Assembly (NCBI GenBank): GCA_947504035.1 | Contig: CANNGA010000017.1 | Location: forward strand, 32,711-96,710 | Direction of reading: 5' to 3' | Length of the DNA: 64,000 bases | From: an uncultured Flavobacteriaceae bacterium | GTDB lineage: Bacteria > Bacteroidota > Bacteroidia > Flavobacteriales > Flavobacteriaceae | Shown here: positions 1-8,873 of the stretch, one piece after another | How positions within the stretch are numbered: position 1 is the stretch's first letter | Layout: each line of letters starts with the position of its first letter | Notes under the pieces: model-generated | What the model was told of the DNA's origin: nothing | Seen by the model: only the letters and a program-made list of their open reading frames with translations | The model's database searches: none | Made by a program: the position numbers and the translations under genes

Positions 1-757
1 TGGTATATTGTAAGGCTTTATCTTTATGGATCGTGTTTGTTAATAAGGTGTTTAAATCGGCGGCATGCAAATGACTTTCATAGGTTAAACTCACCTGTTC
101 GTTGCCATTGCTTATAGAATGGTAGCGCGATTTAAAAATAGGGATAAACGTCTCTAAGAACGCACGACGCTTTTCAAAAATAAGTGTTCCGTATTCCGAG
201 AGTTGTATGTTGTAAACCTCTAAAGTGTCTTTATTAAAGGTATGGTTGAGTGCAAAATATTTTAGTAAAGCATTGCGCTGGGCCAAAACCTTATTGTAAC
301 TTATAAGTTGCGTAAGGTAATTTTTATCGCTTTGGGAAATAACAGTGTCTATAAACTTACGGCGTGTACTGCTGCCTTCTATAATAAGGTCTCTGTCTGC
401 TGGAGATATAATAACCAAAGGCAAGAAACCAATGTGTTCGCTAAATTTTTCATAGGCTTTGCCATTGCGTTTAATTACTTTCTTTTGGCCGCGTTTAAGG
501 CTAACGACTATTTTCTCAGGCTTATCATCTTTATCGTAATGGCCTTGAACGACAAAAAATTCTTGATCGTGTTTAATGTTTTGAACAGCGATGGGATTAA
601 AATAACTTTTACCAAAGGCCAAATGGTAAATAGCGTCTAAAACATTGGTTTTGCCAACCCCATTGTTACCTACAAAACAATTGATCTTCTCATTGAAAGT
701 AAATGTTTGACTTTCAAAATTCTTATAATTAACGAGCGAAAGTGATTTTAAAATCAT
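1..757 (-). CDS. recF: RecF, DNA repair ATPase (partial)
   Basis: RecF loads RecA at single-strand gaps as an SMC/ABC-like ATPase on DNA. Read on the minus strand from the ATG at 757, the protein starts [16 protein letters not shown] and carries the P-loop [11 protein letters not shown] at about residues 30-40, followed by [14 protein letters not shown], all typical of RecF. About 252 residues are present and the C-terminal third, with the signature and Walker B motifs, lies beyond the left edge. The gene is divergent from the TPR gene at 892, with about 134 bp between them. The identification is secure; only the end is missing. Confidence 0.95.
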   Translation of the reverse strand, partial: MILKSLSLVNYKNFESQTFTFNEKINCFVGNNGVGKTNVLDAIYHLAFGKSYFNPIAVQNIKHDQEFFVVQGHYDKDDKPEKIVVSLKRGQKKVIKRNGKAYEKFSEHIGFLPLVIISPADRDLIIEGSSTRRKFIDTVISQSDKNYLTQLISYNKVLAQRNALLKYFALNHTFNKDTLEVYNIQLSEYGTLIFEKRRAFLETFIPIFKSRYHSISNGNEQVSLTYESHLHAADLNTLLTNTIHKDKALQYT

Positions 758-862
758 GCAGATCTAACTGATAAAGCGGTTTAATTCGAAAATATAGCAA
801 AAAGAAGTGCAAATTATTGAAAAATAACAAATAAATAGCCTTTTAGTTATGGAGAAAAATTA

Positions 863-870
863 TATTTTTG
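863..870 (+). promoter_or_regulatory. Bacteroidota-type -7 box
   Basis: TATTTTTG matches the TAnnTTTG consensus of the main sigma factor of this phylum, with a weak TTTT -33 element about 18 bases upstream. It lies 22 bases before the ATG at 892. It therefore also argues against the TTG at 868, which falls inside the box, as a start codon. Confidence 0.6.
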
Positions 871-891
871 CGCGACGATAATTACAAAGAT

Positions 892-1662
892 ATGGCAACT
901 TATAATAAAAGAGGATACAAACCGAAAACGAAAGTAGAAAAAGAAATAGATATAGAGGAAGGATCTACAACAGCAGAGGTTTTTAATACCTTAGATGAGA
1001 CGGCGTCTAAGACCGAAGAGTTTGTCGCTAAAAATCAAAAATTTATATTCATTATCATAGGTGTTGTTGCTGCTATAGTTTTAAGTTCTTTAGCGTACAA
1101 AGAATTTGTCTCTAAGCCTAAGCAGTTAAACGCTATGAACGATATGTTTCAAGCACAGAAATTCTTTAACGATGCTGTAAATGGAGTGGCAAAAGATTCT
1201 TTATTCAATTTAGCGCTTAACGGTGGTGAAGGGAAATACGGAATGTTAGATATCATTAAAGAATACGGTGGAACATCGGCTGGGAATTTAGCAAACTATT
1301 ATGCTGGAACAGCGTATTTACGTTTAAAAGACTATAAAAATGCAGTAACGTATTTAACGGCTTTTGAAAGTGATGACGAAATTTTAGCGCCATTAGCTAA
1401 AGGAAACATAGGAGATGCCTTTGTACAGTTAAACCAACCGTCTGATGCTTTAGAATACTATGAAAAAGCAATTGCTTTAAGAGATAACGGATATACAACA
1501 CCAATGTACTTGTACAAAGCTGGAGCACTTGCTTTAGAGCAAGGCGATGCCTCTAAAGCTTTAGGGTATTTTGAGCGTATAAAAAATGAGTATCCAGATT
1601 CTAGCGAGGCCTCATCTATAGATGTCTTTATTGGTCAAGCTCAAGTTTTAGCAAGTAAATAA
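892..1662 (+). CDS. Membrane-anchored tetratricopeptide protein
   Basis: This is a 256-residue protein. A polar N-terminal cytoplasmic segment of about 55 residues is followed by one hydrophobic helix (FIFIIIGVVAAIVLSSLAY) and then by TPR-like helices (YYAGTAYLRLKDYKNAVTYL, GNIGDAFVQLNQPSDALEYY, KAGALALEQGDASKALGYF). The layout resembles YfgM-type ancillary proteins of the envelope, which assist protein assembly outside the membrane; the exact role is inferred. I chose the ATG at 892, since the in-frame TTG at 868 lies in the promoter. ribH starts 11 bases after its stop, so the two are probably co-transcribed. Confidence 0.85.
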   Translation: MATYNKRGYKPKTKVEKEIDIEEGSTTAEVFNTLDETASKTEEFVAKNQKFIFIIIGVVAAIVLSSLAYKEFVSKPKQLNAMNDMFQAQKFFNDAVNGVAKDSLFNLALNGGEGKYGMLDIIKEYGGTSAGNLANYYAGTAYLRLKDYKNAVTYLTAFESDDEILAPLAKGNIGDAFVQLNQPSDALEYYEKAIALRDNGYTTPMYLYKAGALALEQGDASKALGYFERIKNEYPDSSEASSIDVFIGQAQVLASK

Positions 1663-1673
1663 GATACCGTTTT

Positions 1674-2159
1674 ATGGCAACAGCGACTAAGAATTTATCA
1701 GAATACGATAAAACAACAATCCCAAATGCGAGCAACTATCGGTTTGGGATTGTTGTTTCAGAATGGAATGCTACCATCACAGAAGGCTTATATGAAGGTG
1801 CTGTACAAGCACTTTTGGATAATGGCGTATCTAAGGACAATATCCTAAAATGGGATGTGCCTGGAAGTTTCGAGTTGATCTATGGAAGTAAAAAAATGCA
1901 GGAACAAAACGTAAATGCAGTTATTGCTATAGGTAGTGTTGTCCAAGGTGAAACTAAGCATTTCGATTTTGTATGCGAAGGCGTGGCACAAGGCATTAAA
2001 GATTTAAATGTAATGAACGACACTCCTGTGATCTTTTGTGTGTTAACAGATAACACGATGCAACAAGCCGAAGAACGTTCTGGTGGCAAGCATGGTAATA
2101 AAGGTACCGAAGCTGCAATTGCGGCTATAAAAATGGCCGAATTACGTAAAAACGGATAA
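1674..2159 (+). CDS. ribH: 6,7-dimethyl-8-ribityllumazine synthase
   Basis: This enzyme condenses 5-amino-6-ribitylamino-uracil with dihydroxybutanone phosphate in the penultimate step of riboflavin synthesis. At 161 residues it has the normal family length. Visible motifs are the substrate-binding SEWNATIT, WDVPGSFEL, the phosphate-binding GSVVQGETKHFDFVC and the late FCVLTDNTMQQAEERSGGKHGNKG. It follows the TPR gene closely and is the only riboflavin gene here; flavobacteria commonly scatter this pathway. The call is secure. Confidence 0.96.
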   Translation: MATATKNLSEYDKTTIPNASNYRFGIVVSEWNATITEGLYEGAVQALLDNGVSKDNILKWDVPGSFELIYGSKKMQEQNVNAVIAIGSVVQGETKHFDFVCEGVAQGIKDLNVMNDTPVIFCVLTDNTMQQAEERSGGKHGNKGTEAAIAAIKMAELRKNG

Positions 2160-2522
2160 TTTTTCTGCATCACATAAATTTAGGGTCAAATATTGAATAC
2201 GTTTCGAAGCGTATTATACATCCTACTAAATATTTAGAACCTTGCTTGTGTCCTGTTTTTTTTTAGAGTCTAGCTTAAGGTGTTTATTTTTAAGTATTTA
2301 AAATAAATGCTTAGATGCTTTTTGTAATGCTAATGCGAGTACGCTTCGTAAATTGATGTGTATAAGATGAAGCGCTCTCAATATAGGTTACTGAGATAAA
2401 AATACGGGTATTAACGAATAAAAAATGTGTTTTTTTGTATGTTATGTAACATTTCATGACATAAGCTGCTAATATGTAGGTTGTTAAGGATTGAAATGAA
2501 TTGCATTTAAAATCAGAATCAT
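2160..2522. other. Intergenic stretch after ribH
   Basis: There is no convincing gene in these 363 bases. The only structure seen is a near-perfect inverted repeat at 2196-2215, with AATACG and CGTATT arms around TTTCGAAG. It lies about 40 bases past the ribH stop and could end that transcript, although no clear T-run follows. Confidence 0.5.
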
Positions 2523-2847
2523 ATGCATTTACCAAGTATTATAATGGCGGTATTAATGTCGAGTATTGGTCTTTTAGTAAAAGCATACCTTAATCTTATA
2601 GCGGGCTATAATAGCATGCCAAAACATAAAAGAGCGCATGTAAATTATAAGGCTAAATTAAAAACCGAAATACTTTTTAATACTATCAAGCTCTACTTAA
2701 CTAAATAGAATTGTTTTAGTTTACCAAGGGCTACACGTTACAGGCACTACTTTGTTAACAATTTTTAGCATTCCAGCGGCGCCCATCTCTATGTTTTTGA
2801 GTATTTTTGAATACTATAAATCTTTAGATTGTGTTTGGACAGCGTAA
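2523..2847 (+). pseudogene. DUF3784-like small membrane protein, probably frameshifted
   Basis: The first frame (ATG 2523 to stop 2706-2708) encodes 61 residues. It has a hydrophobic start (IIMAVLMSSIGLLVKAY) and then LNLIAGYNSMPKHKRAHVNY, which resembles the LIAGYNTM hallmark I recall for DUF3784 proteins. Those proteins normally have a second membrane helix. Here the helix appears only after a frame change near 2701-2710 (VTGTTLLTIFSIPAAPISMF), running to a stop at 2845. I read it as a gene broken by a single frameshift, or a short degenerate member. It overlaps the start of the next gene, and the function is unknown. Confidence 0.4.
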
Positions 2848-3061
2848 GCATAAAACATTCAATTATAAACCTAAATATGCAAAGCGTAAAGAAGAGGCTT
2901 CTACAGACGAAGAGACAGCATCTCAAGCCTTTGCGAAAAAGTGGCGTCAACAAACGGGACACAAGGTGCGTATGAAAGGCCTTTTACCTGTTAGAACCTT
3001 GATTTTACTTTTGGTATTATTATTGATCTGCATGTATGTATTAGAAAAAAACTACATGTAA
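2831..3061 (+). CDS. Small single-pass membrane protein upstream of mutL
   Basis: This 76-residue protein has a very basic N-terminus (FGQRKHKTFNYKPKYAKRK), a charged middle and a C-terminal helix (TLILLLVLLLICMYVL). The start is a GTG at 2831; no in-frame ATG precedes the conserved-looking beginning. The next gene, 20 bases on, encodes a similar basic-plus-helix protein whose KKFSYTPRYY resembles KTFNYKPKYA here, so the two may be divergent duplicates. From memory, relatives in this position are sometimes misnamed riboflavin synthase beta subunit, but nothing supports an enzyme. Function unknown. Confidence 0.65.
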   Translation: MFGQRKHKTFNYKPKYAKRKEEASTDEETASQAFAKKWRQQTGHKVRMKGLLPVRTLILLLVLLLICMYVLEKNYM

Positions 3062-3081
3062 CTTAAAAACGTTTGTAAATT

Positions 3082-3366
3082 ATGGCACGTATTAAATTAC
3101 CAAAAAATAAGAAGTTTAGTTATACACCACGTTATTATGATGATAAAGGCGAAGGCAGTCCTTTTGAAATTAAACATAAATTCGATGAATTTAGAAATAC
3201 TGTAGGTGGGTCTAAAGATCTTAAATCGAAGTTTAATGCCGCTATTAATGATTACAAATACAATCAAGACGAAGCCGCCAATAAGCGTGTTTTTATTATT
3301 ATTACAGTATTAGTTATTATTTTTTTATTTATTATTGGTTTCGATTTATCTATTTTCTTTTCGTAA
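3082..3366 (+). CDS. Small basic membrane protein upstream of mutL
   Basis: This 94-residue protein starts with a basic stretch (MARIKLPKNKKFSYTPRYYDD), continues with FEIKHKFDEFRNT and ends in one hydrophobic helix (VFIIITVLVIIFLFIIGF). It sits 6 bases before mutL in a tight cluster. It seems to be a conserved flavobacterial protein of unknown function, and its position between ribH and mutL explains occasional riboflavin-related misannotation. It is likely anchored in the inner membrane with its N-terminus in the cytoplasm. Confidence 0.8.
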   Translation: MARIKLPKNKKFSYTPRYYDDKGEGSPFEIKHKFDEFRNTVGGSKDLKSKFNAAINDYKYNQDEAANKRVFIIITVLVIIFLFIIGFDLSIFFS

Positions 3367-3372
3367 TACTAT

Positions 3373-5247
3373 ATGGCAGACATCATACAACTTTTACCCG
3401 ATCATGTTGCAAATCAAATCGCCGCAGGAGAAGTTGTGCAACGGCCAGCTTCAGTAGTTAAAGAGCTTTTAGAGAACGCAATAGATGCTGGAGCAACTGT
3501 TATAAAGTTAATTATAAAAGAGGCAGGCAAAACGCTCATTCAAGTTATCGATAACGGAAAGGGGATGAGTGGTACAGACGCCCGTTTAAGTTTTGAGCGT
3601 CATGCGACGTCCAAAATTAGAAATGCAGAGGATTTATTCCAACTACATACTAAAGGATTTAGAGGTGAAGCCTTGGCCAGTATAGCAGCTATAGCTCATG
3701 TAGAATTAAAAACAAAACAAGAGCACGACGATGTAGGGACAGCTATCGTTATAGAAGGGAGTAAAGTCACCTCGCAAGACGTGGTTGTAACGCCAACAGG
3801 AACTGCAATAGCGGTTAAAAACTTGTTTTTTAATATACCAGCACGACGTAATTTTTTAAAATCGAATACGGTAGAATTACGCCATATTATAGACGAATTT
3901 CATCGCGTAGCCCTTGCCCATCCTAATATTAGTTTTTCATTATACAATAATGGTAGCGAGTCTTTTAATGTGCCCGTTAGTAATTATAGACAGCGTATTG
4001 TTAATCTTTTTGGCGCCAAAACCAACGAAAAGTTAGTGCCTGTTGAAGAAGATACAGAAGTTTTAAAGATTTCAGGATTTGTTGGGAAGCCAGAATTCGC
4101 AAAAAAAACAAGAGGCGAACAGTATTTTTTTGTCAATAACCGATTTATTAAAAGTGCTTATTTAAATCATGCTATTTTATCGGCTTTTGAAGGGCTGTTA
4201 AAAAGTGGAACGCATCCTAGTTATTTTTTAAACCTATGGGTAGACCCGCAAACTATAGATATTAATATCCATCCCACAAAAACAGAAATTAAGTTTGATG
4301 ATGAGCATACCTTGTATGCGATATTACGTTCGGCAACCAAACACAGTTTAGGACAGTTTAATATAGCACCTGTTTTAGATTTTGAGCGTGATGCGACTTT
4401 AGATACTCCTTACGATTTAAAAAGCACAAGTACAGAAGTACCAAAAATAGAGGTAGACCGTAGTTTTAATCCTTTTGAAATAGCAACACCATCACAGCCA
4501 ACAGGTGGGTCTCGTGGTACCTCTTCAGCATCCTACACTAAAGCACCTTCTACAGACCATTGGGATAGTTTATATGTAGGTTTAGAATCTAAGGGCACCA
4601 TGTCACAAACCGATTTTAGCGAAGTTACTTTTGAAAGCGAAGACACTGTAAGTACGTTGTTTGACGAAACAGACACTTCAGAAGCGACAAGTTCTACATA
4701 CCAATTACACAATAAATACATTATAAGTGCGATTAAATCGGGCATGTTGGTGATCGATCAACATAGAGCCCACCAGCGTATTTTATACGAAGATTTTTTA
4801 AGAGATATTACAGTAAAAGAAGGGGTAAGCCAACAATTGTTATTTCCTTTAGAGTTGCATTTTTCACAACAAGAATTAGATATTGTAAAGCAACTGCAAC
4901 AAGATTTAGAACATACAGGGTTTGTATTTTCCAACCTTACAGACACCTCTTTAGAAATTACGGGCGTTCCTGTTATGGTGCCAGAAAGTGAAATTTCTAT
5001 TATCTTAGAACAATTGGTGAGTGATGTCCAAAACGAAGTGCCCGATGCTAATTTTAGCGCGACCGATTTATTGGCTAAATCTATGGCTAAGAGTTTGGCT
5101 ATAAAAACAGGACAGTCTTTACAAAAAGACGAACAAGAACATATTGTTAACAAGTTATTTGCATGTAAAGAACCTAATGTATCTCCTGCCAATAGGGTAA
5201 CATTTATTACTGTAGGTGTAGATGAGCTAGATAAAAAATTCATATAA
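3373..5247 (+). CDS. mutL: DNA mismatch repair protein MutL
   Basis: MutL couples MutS mismatch recognition to strand incision and removal. The 624-residue protein has the GHKL ATPase motifs in order: ENAIDAGA (metal and ATP binding), DNGKGM, and TKGFRGEALASIAA. The transducer domain follows (NIHPTKTEIKF), then a low-complexity linker (about residues 370-440), then the C-terminal dimerisation domain. The C-terminal metal motif reads DQHRAHQRILYE at residues 462-473. The usual DQHA(X)2E(X)4E pattern has glutamate where residue 468 here is glutamine. A rhomboid gene follows within 4 bases. Confidence 0.97.
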   Translation: MADIIQLLPDHVANQIAAGEVVQRPASVVKELLENAIDAGATVIKLIIKEAGKTLIQVIDNGKGMSGTDARLSFERHATSKIRNAEDLFQLHTKGFRGEALASIAAIAHVELKTKQEHDDVGTAIVIEGSKVTSQDVVVTPTGTAIAVKNLFFNIPARRNFLKSNTVELRHIIDEFHRVALAHPNISFSLYNNGSESFNVPVSNYRQRIVNLFGAKTNEKLVPVEEDTEVLKISGFVGKPEFAKKTRGEQYFFVNNRFIKSAYLNHAILSAFEGLLKSGTHPSYFLNLWVDPQTIDINIHPTKTEIKFDDEHTLYAILRSATKHSLGQFNIAPVLDFERDATLDTPYDLKSTSTEVPKIEVDRSFNPFEIATPSQPTGGSRGTSSASYTKAPSTDHWDSLYVGLESKGTMSQTDFSEVTFESEDTVSTLFDETDTSEATSSTYQLHNKYIISAIKSGMLVIDQHRAHQRILYEDFLRDITVKEGVSQQLLFPLELHFSQQELDIVKQLQQDLEHTGFVFSNLTDTSLEITGVPVMVPESEISIILEQLVSDVQNEVPDANFSATDLLAKSMAKSLAIKTGQSLQKDEQEHIVNKLFACKEPNVSPANRVTFITVGVDELDKKFI

Positions 5248-5250
5248 ATT

Positions 5251-6090
5251 ATGATGCGAATTACCGAAACAGTAAAGCACCTTATTATCATCAATGTATT
5301 AATGTTTATAGGAACATTAGCGATAGGAAACGGTATGTTTTACGAATGGTTTGCGATGCATTTTCCAAAAAACGACAGTTTTCAATTTTGGCAAATTTTT
5401 ACGCACATGTTTATGCATGGCGGAGCAGACATAAATAATTTAAGCATTTCACATTTATTATTTAATATGTTCGCGTTGTGGATGTTTGGATCTTCGGTAG
5501 AACAGGTCTTAGGCGCAAAGCGTTTTATATTTATTTATATTTCGGCAGGATTAGGTGCCGTAGCTTTACAAGTGGCTTATCATTACTATGATTTTTATAC
5601 AGTATATCAAACCATAGCCGATTTAAACATAGATAATGAATTGCTTAATAAAATCATATCCATAGACGCTAGAGATGGTATATACATAAAAGGCGAACTT
5701 TTAAGTGAAGGTTTATTCCCTTTATTGCAAGAATACGGCATAAGTTCCGACCTTATAGATAAAGAGGTGTTTAAAGCGTTATTTGATCTCAATATTATTG
5801 CAAGAAGCACCATGGTAGGTGCCTCAGGGTGTATTATGGGAATTATGGCTGCTTTTGGAATGATGAACCCTAATGCAGAATTGATGATGATTTTTTTACC
5901 CATCCCCATTAAAGCGAAGTATTTTATTCCAGGTATTATTATATTAGATTTAGTTTCTGGTATTTCAGGACATTCGTTTTTCAGTCCAAGTAATACAGCG
6001 CATTTTGCTCACGTAGGTGGTGCTATTACAGGCTTTTTAATGATGTGGTATTGGAAAAAAACGCAGTTTAATAGAAACCGTTGGAACTAA
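5251..6090 (+). CDS. Rhomboid-family intramembrane serine protease
   Basis: Rhomboids cut transmembrane substrates within the bilayer. This 279-residue protein has several membrane helices and a HMFMHGG loop. The catalytic serine lies in GASG (Ser192) and the catalytic histidine in HFAHVGG (His254), so the dyad is complete. A polar insertion of about 70 residues (roughly 115-185) sits before the serine helix and is longer than in minimal rhomboids. Starts at 5251 and 5254 are equally possible because of an ATGATG. The stop overlaps the start of a second rhomboid gene (TAATG), which argues for translational coupling. Confidence 0.92.
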   Translation: MMRITETVKHLIIINVLMFIGTLAIGNGMFYEWFAMHFPKNDSFQFWQIFTHMFMHGGADINNLSISHLLFNMFALWMFGSSVEQVLGAKRFIFIYISAGLGAVALQVAYHYYDFYTVYQTIADLNIDNELLNKIISIDARDGIYIKGELLSEGLFPLLQEYGISSDLIDKEVFKALFDLNIIARSTMVGASGCIMGIMAAFGMMNPNAELMMIFLPIPIKAKYFIPGIIILDLVSGISGHSFFSPSNTAHFAHVGGAITGFLMMWYWKKTQFNRNRWN

Positions 6091-6935
6091 TGACAACGCT
6101 TAATCAAGATTTAAAAGAAAAACTTTCCCGCTTAAACGTGCTGGAAAAACTTATAGTAGTAAACGTTGCTGTTTTTTTAATAGGTTTACTCGTAACACCG
6201 CTATTAGGTTGGTTTGAATTGTCTAGTGTTTTCGGGACTTATCTTACTTCGCCTTGGACTATTATTACTTATGCGTTTGTACATTACGATTTTATCCATT
6301 TAGGCTTAAACATGCTTTGGCTTTATTTTATAGCCCGTATGTTTCTTAATTTATTTTCGCCTAAAATGGCCTTAAATATTTATTTTTTAGGAGCCATAAT
6401 GGGAGGTGTGTTTTACCTGTTGTTTTATGGGTTTTTACCTAAAAGTCAAATGGGAGCCCCTTTAGTAGGTGCTTCTGCTTCTATAAGAGCCTTACTTATA
6501 TTTCTATGTGCGTATATGCCCAAACAAGAGGTACGGGTATTTACCTTTAATTTAAAACTCTGGTATATTGGTGCTGCGATTGCAGCTATAGATGTTTTGA
6601 ATCTTTTTGGAGCCAATGGAGGTGGAAGTTTGGCGCATCTTGGAGGTGTGGCCTTAGGCTATGTTTATGCAAAACAGCTCACAAAAGGTCAGGATATTGG
6701 TAAAGGATTTGAAGGTATTGCAGACCGTCTAGCGAGTCTCTTTACATTTAAAAAGAAGAGCCCCTTAAAAACGGTACACAAAAATAAAAGTAAAGTAGGC
6801 GGGTATGCCAAAGCCGACTTTGACCAGTTTAGCAACCAAAAAAAAATAGATATTATTTTAGATAAAATAGGTAAAAGCGGCTATGAAAGTTTAACATCTG
6901 AAGAAAAAGAACTTTTATTTAGAGCTGGAAAATAG
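6090..6935 (+). CDS. Second rhomboid-family intramembrane protease
   Basis: This 281-residue protein is read from the ATG at 6090 that overlaps the upstream TAA; an in-frame TTG at 6081 is less likely. Six or so membrane helices are visible, with HLGLNMLWLYFIAR in the early loop. The serine lies in VGASASI (Ser129, GASA in place of GASG) and the histidine in HLGGVALGY (His183). A charged cytoplasmic tail of about 80 residues follows, ending in a predicted helical segment (KIDIILDKIGKSGYESL) typical of flavobacterial rhomboids. The two proteins probably differ in substrate, since the first carries a large insert and this one a tail. Confidence 0.92.
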   Translation: MTTLNQDLKEKLSRLNVLEKLIVVNVAVFLIGLLVTPLLGWFELSSVFGTYLTSPWTIITYAFVHYDFIHLGLNMLWLYFIARMFLNLFSPKMALNIYFLGAIMGGVFYLLFYGFLPKSQMGAPLVGASASIRALLIFLCAYMPKQEVRVFTFNLKLWYIGAAIAAIDVLNLFGANGGGSLAHLGGVALGYVYAKQLTKGQDIGKGFEGIADRLASLFTFKKKSPLKTVHKNKSKVGGYAKADFDQFSNQKKIDIILDKIGKSGYESLTSEEKELLFRAGK

Positions 6936-6974
6936 GATGAATCGTTAAAGGTCTTAAAACCGAAATAGAAGTAT

Positions 6975-8003
6975 ATGAAAAACCTAAAATTCTTTGATAA
7001 ACTGCTTTGGCTGGTCAATAGAATAGTAGCTGTACTTCTATTATTATCCTATATATTGCCTTTTTTACCCCCAAAGGCATTTTCTGTGTTATCGGTTTTA
7101 AGTTTGGGAAGTGTATTACTTATCGTAACTAATGTTCTCTTTTTTCTATATTGGTTGGTTAAGCTAAAACGACAGTTCATATTATCTCTTGGTGTTCTAG
7201 TGATTGGGTATGTGGCATTTGGCTCATTATATAAATTGTCTTCTAGCACGCAAAACACAGTCCCAGCGCATACGTTTAAGGTTATGAGCTATAATGTAAG
7301 GCTGTTTAATGTTTACAATTGGTTTTCAGAACCAGGGATAGAAACTCAAATCGTAGATCTTTTAAAAACAGAGGCTCCAGATGTACTTAGCCTTCAAGAA
7401 TACCACCCTCATAAAAATGTAGACCTTTCTTTTTTTAAATACAAATACGAAAAATTATCTGGGAAGAAAACCAAATATGGACAAGCGATATTCTCTAAAT
7501 TTCCAATTATAAATTCAGGATCTATAACGTTTCCAAACACATCTAACAATGCCATTTATGCAGATATTGTTATGAATGCAGATACCATAAGGGTATATAA
7601 CATGCACTTAGAATCCATGCGTATCGATCCTAAAATAGAGAATTTAAGCAAAGAAGAGTCCGAACGCTTGTTTAAACGTATCGGCAAAACGTTTAAAATG
7701 CAGCAGTCTCAAGCAGAGTTATTCTTAGAACATAAAGCACAGTGTCCTTATAAAATGGTGATTTGTGGTGATTTTAATAATACGGCATTTTCATATGTTT
7801 ATAGACAGTTGAAAGGCGAATTAAATGATGCTTTTGATGAAGCTGGTAGCGGTTTTGGACGTACCTACGATTTTAAATTCTTTCCTGTCCGTATCGATTT
7901 TATATTTACCGATCCAGCTTTTCAAGTCCATAAATTTAAGACATACAACGCACATTACTCCGATCATTATCCTATTATGACGCGTTTAGAGCTTGCTAAT
8001 TAG
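6975..8003 (+). CDS. Endonuclease/exonuclease/phosphatase family membrane protein
   Basis: The 342-residue protein starts with about three membrane helices (residues 10-85) and continues with an EEP catalytic domain. Its motifs are MSYNVRLFN (Asn), LSLQEY (metal-binding Glu), ICGDFNN (Asp/Asn) and the final SDHYPI (catalytic His). EEP enzymes hydrolyse phosphodiesters in nucleic acids, lipids or sugar phosphates, and the substrate cannot be told from the sequence. It follows the rhomboid pair by 39 bases and may belong to their transcript. Confidence 0.88.
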   Translation: MKNLKFFDKLLWLVNRIVAVLLLLSYILPFLPPKAFSVLSVLSLGSVLLIVTNVLFFLYWLVKLKRQFILSLGVLVIGYVAFGSLYKLSSSTQNTVPAHTFKVMSYNVRLFNVYNWFSEPGIETQIVDLLKTEAPDVLSLQEYHPHKNVDLSFFKYKYEKLSGKKTKYGQAIFSKFPIINSGSITFPNTSNNAIYADIVMNADTIRVYNMHLESMRIDPKIENLSKEESERLFKRIGKTFKMQQSQAELFLEHKAQCPYKMVICGDFNNTAFSYVYRQLKGELNDAFDEAGSGFGRTYDFKFFPVRIDFIFTDPAFQVHKFKTYNAHYSDHYPIMTRLELAN

Positions 8004-8092
8004 AGGTTTAGGTCTGTGAAAAGTTAGCAGAATAGACCCTAGATTAGGAGGTTATTTGTATATTTATACGTAATAAAATTAGACCTAAACCT
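8004..8092. repeat. 12-base inverted repeat flanking a spacer
   Basis: AGGTTTAGGTCT at 8004-8015 is repeated as its exact reverse complement at 8081-8092, with 65 bases between. The first arm starts directly at the stop codon of the EEP gene. It could form a long-range stem that ends or protects the upstream transcript, or it may be the trace of a small inverted element. Confidence 0.5.
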
Positions 8093-8173
8093 ACTTTAGA
8101 ATAGTATTAACACATGATTTTATAGCATTATGTAACGGTTATGGTGGTGCATACAACTATTTATGACAAGTTG

Positions 8174-8201
8174 TGTTAACCTTCAACACTAAGAGTGTAT
8201 T
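8174..8201 (+). promoter_or_regulatory. Candidate ECF-sigma promoter (lipoprotein/CHAT operon)
   Basis: TGTTAACCTT at 8174-8183 is followed 14 bases later by TGTAT. The same ten bases occur 56 bases before the ATG at 13034 and, on the minus strand, just before the ECF sigma gene. AAC-containing -35 elements are usual for ECF sigma factors. The distance to the ATG at 8232 is 58 bases, which leaves room for a leader of about 25 bases. No TAnnTTTG box is seen here. Confidence 0.4.
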
Positions 8202-8231
8202 AACCAGTAATTAAATTAAAAACATAATATT

Positions 8232-8873
8232 ATGAAACTAAATTTTTTACCAGTAGTATTGCTTGCTTTAACATTGTTAAGTGCCACGCAATGTAAAGAT
8301 TCCGAAAAAGGGAAGCCCATCGAGGAGAAGGAGACAAAGATGACGGTAGCAAACACTGTATTTTTATCTAATTTTCATGCATTTCACTTAGAAGAAACTG
8401 TAGCGTTAGAGGCAAAGGCCTTAGCTCAAATTGAAAAACAGTTACTCGATACGCCTAATGCTAATGATTTACTAGGAAAGCAATTAAAATTAAAAAGCAG
8501 TATTAAAGCCTTGGGAACTCAAAAACTGGAATTAGCAAAAGTAGGAGAAACCTTTAGAGGCTTTCCTGGAATTCCTAGACCTCCAATACCTCAGCCTTGT
8601 CGTAGTGACAGAAGTGCTTGTATGCCTATTCCTTTTAACCATATAATAATACCACGTAGTTATAAAGCATTAGAGATTGTGTTTAAAGACAGAGCCACAG
8701 GTAAACCTCTTGAAAATATAGGCTTAGATGAATTTACACCACTTCCTGAAGACGATAACTTTTCTGTGGCTAAAGTAGATGCTTTTAAAGGCGAATTTAC
8801 TATGGACGTACATGCTTTATTCGAAAATGGTAAAACAATGGATTATACACTCAATGGCGCTATTTCAAATTAA
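8232..8873 (+). CDS. Putative exported lipoprotein upstream of CHAT protease
   Basis: The 213-residue protein has a hydrophobic signal sequence ending SATQCKDSEKG, so cysteine 22 could be lipidated, although ATQC is not a canonical lipobox. A helical, charged segment (about residues 50-105) is followed by a proline-rich piece (FRGFPGIPRPPIPQPC). A C-terminal domain follows with phrases such as ALEIVFKD and DYTLNGAISN. I do not recognise the family. Its 3' end overlaps the start of the TPR-CHAT gene by 20 bases, so the two are coupled, and it is a reasonable candidate for a partner or substrate of that protease. Confidence 0.7.
   Translation: MKLNFLPVVLLALTLLSATQCKDSEKGKPIEEKETKMTVANTVFLSNFHAFHLEETVALEAKALAQIEKQLLDTPNANDLLGKQLKLKSSIKALGTQKLELAKVGETFRGFPGIPRPPIPQPCRSDRSACMPIPFNHIIIPRSYKALEIVFKDRATGKPLENIGLDEFTPLPEDDNFSVAKVDAFKGEFTMDVHALFENGKTMDYTLNGAISN

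Noticed and set aside
868..891. TTG at 868 as start of the TPR gene
   Set aside because: It lies inside the TAnnTTTG promoter box. The ATG at 892 gives a normal start.
2831..3366. Riboflavin synthase beta subunit for the two small genes after ribH
   Set aside because: Both are short basic proteins with a membrane helix and share nothing with riboflavin synthase. The name seems to come from the neighbour ribH.
4758..5294. Long open frame on the minus strand opposite mutL
   Set aside because: It is a shadow of the mutL C-terminal coding region, with a Ser/Cys/Leu-rich translation and no motif.
8779..8853. Upstream extension of the CHAT protease frame
   Set aside because: It would overlap the lipoprotein gene by about 95 bases and place a charged segment before the signal-like helix. 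The ATG at 8854 fits better.
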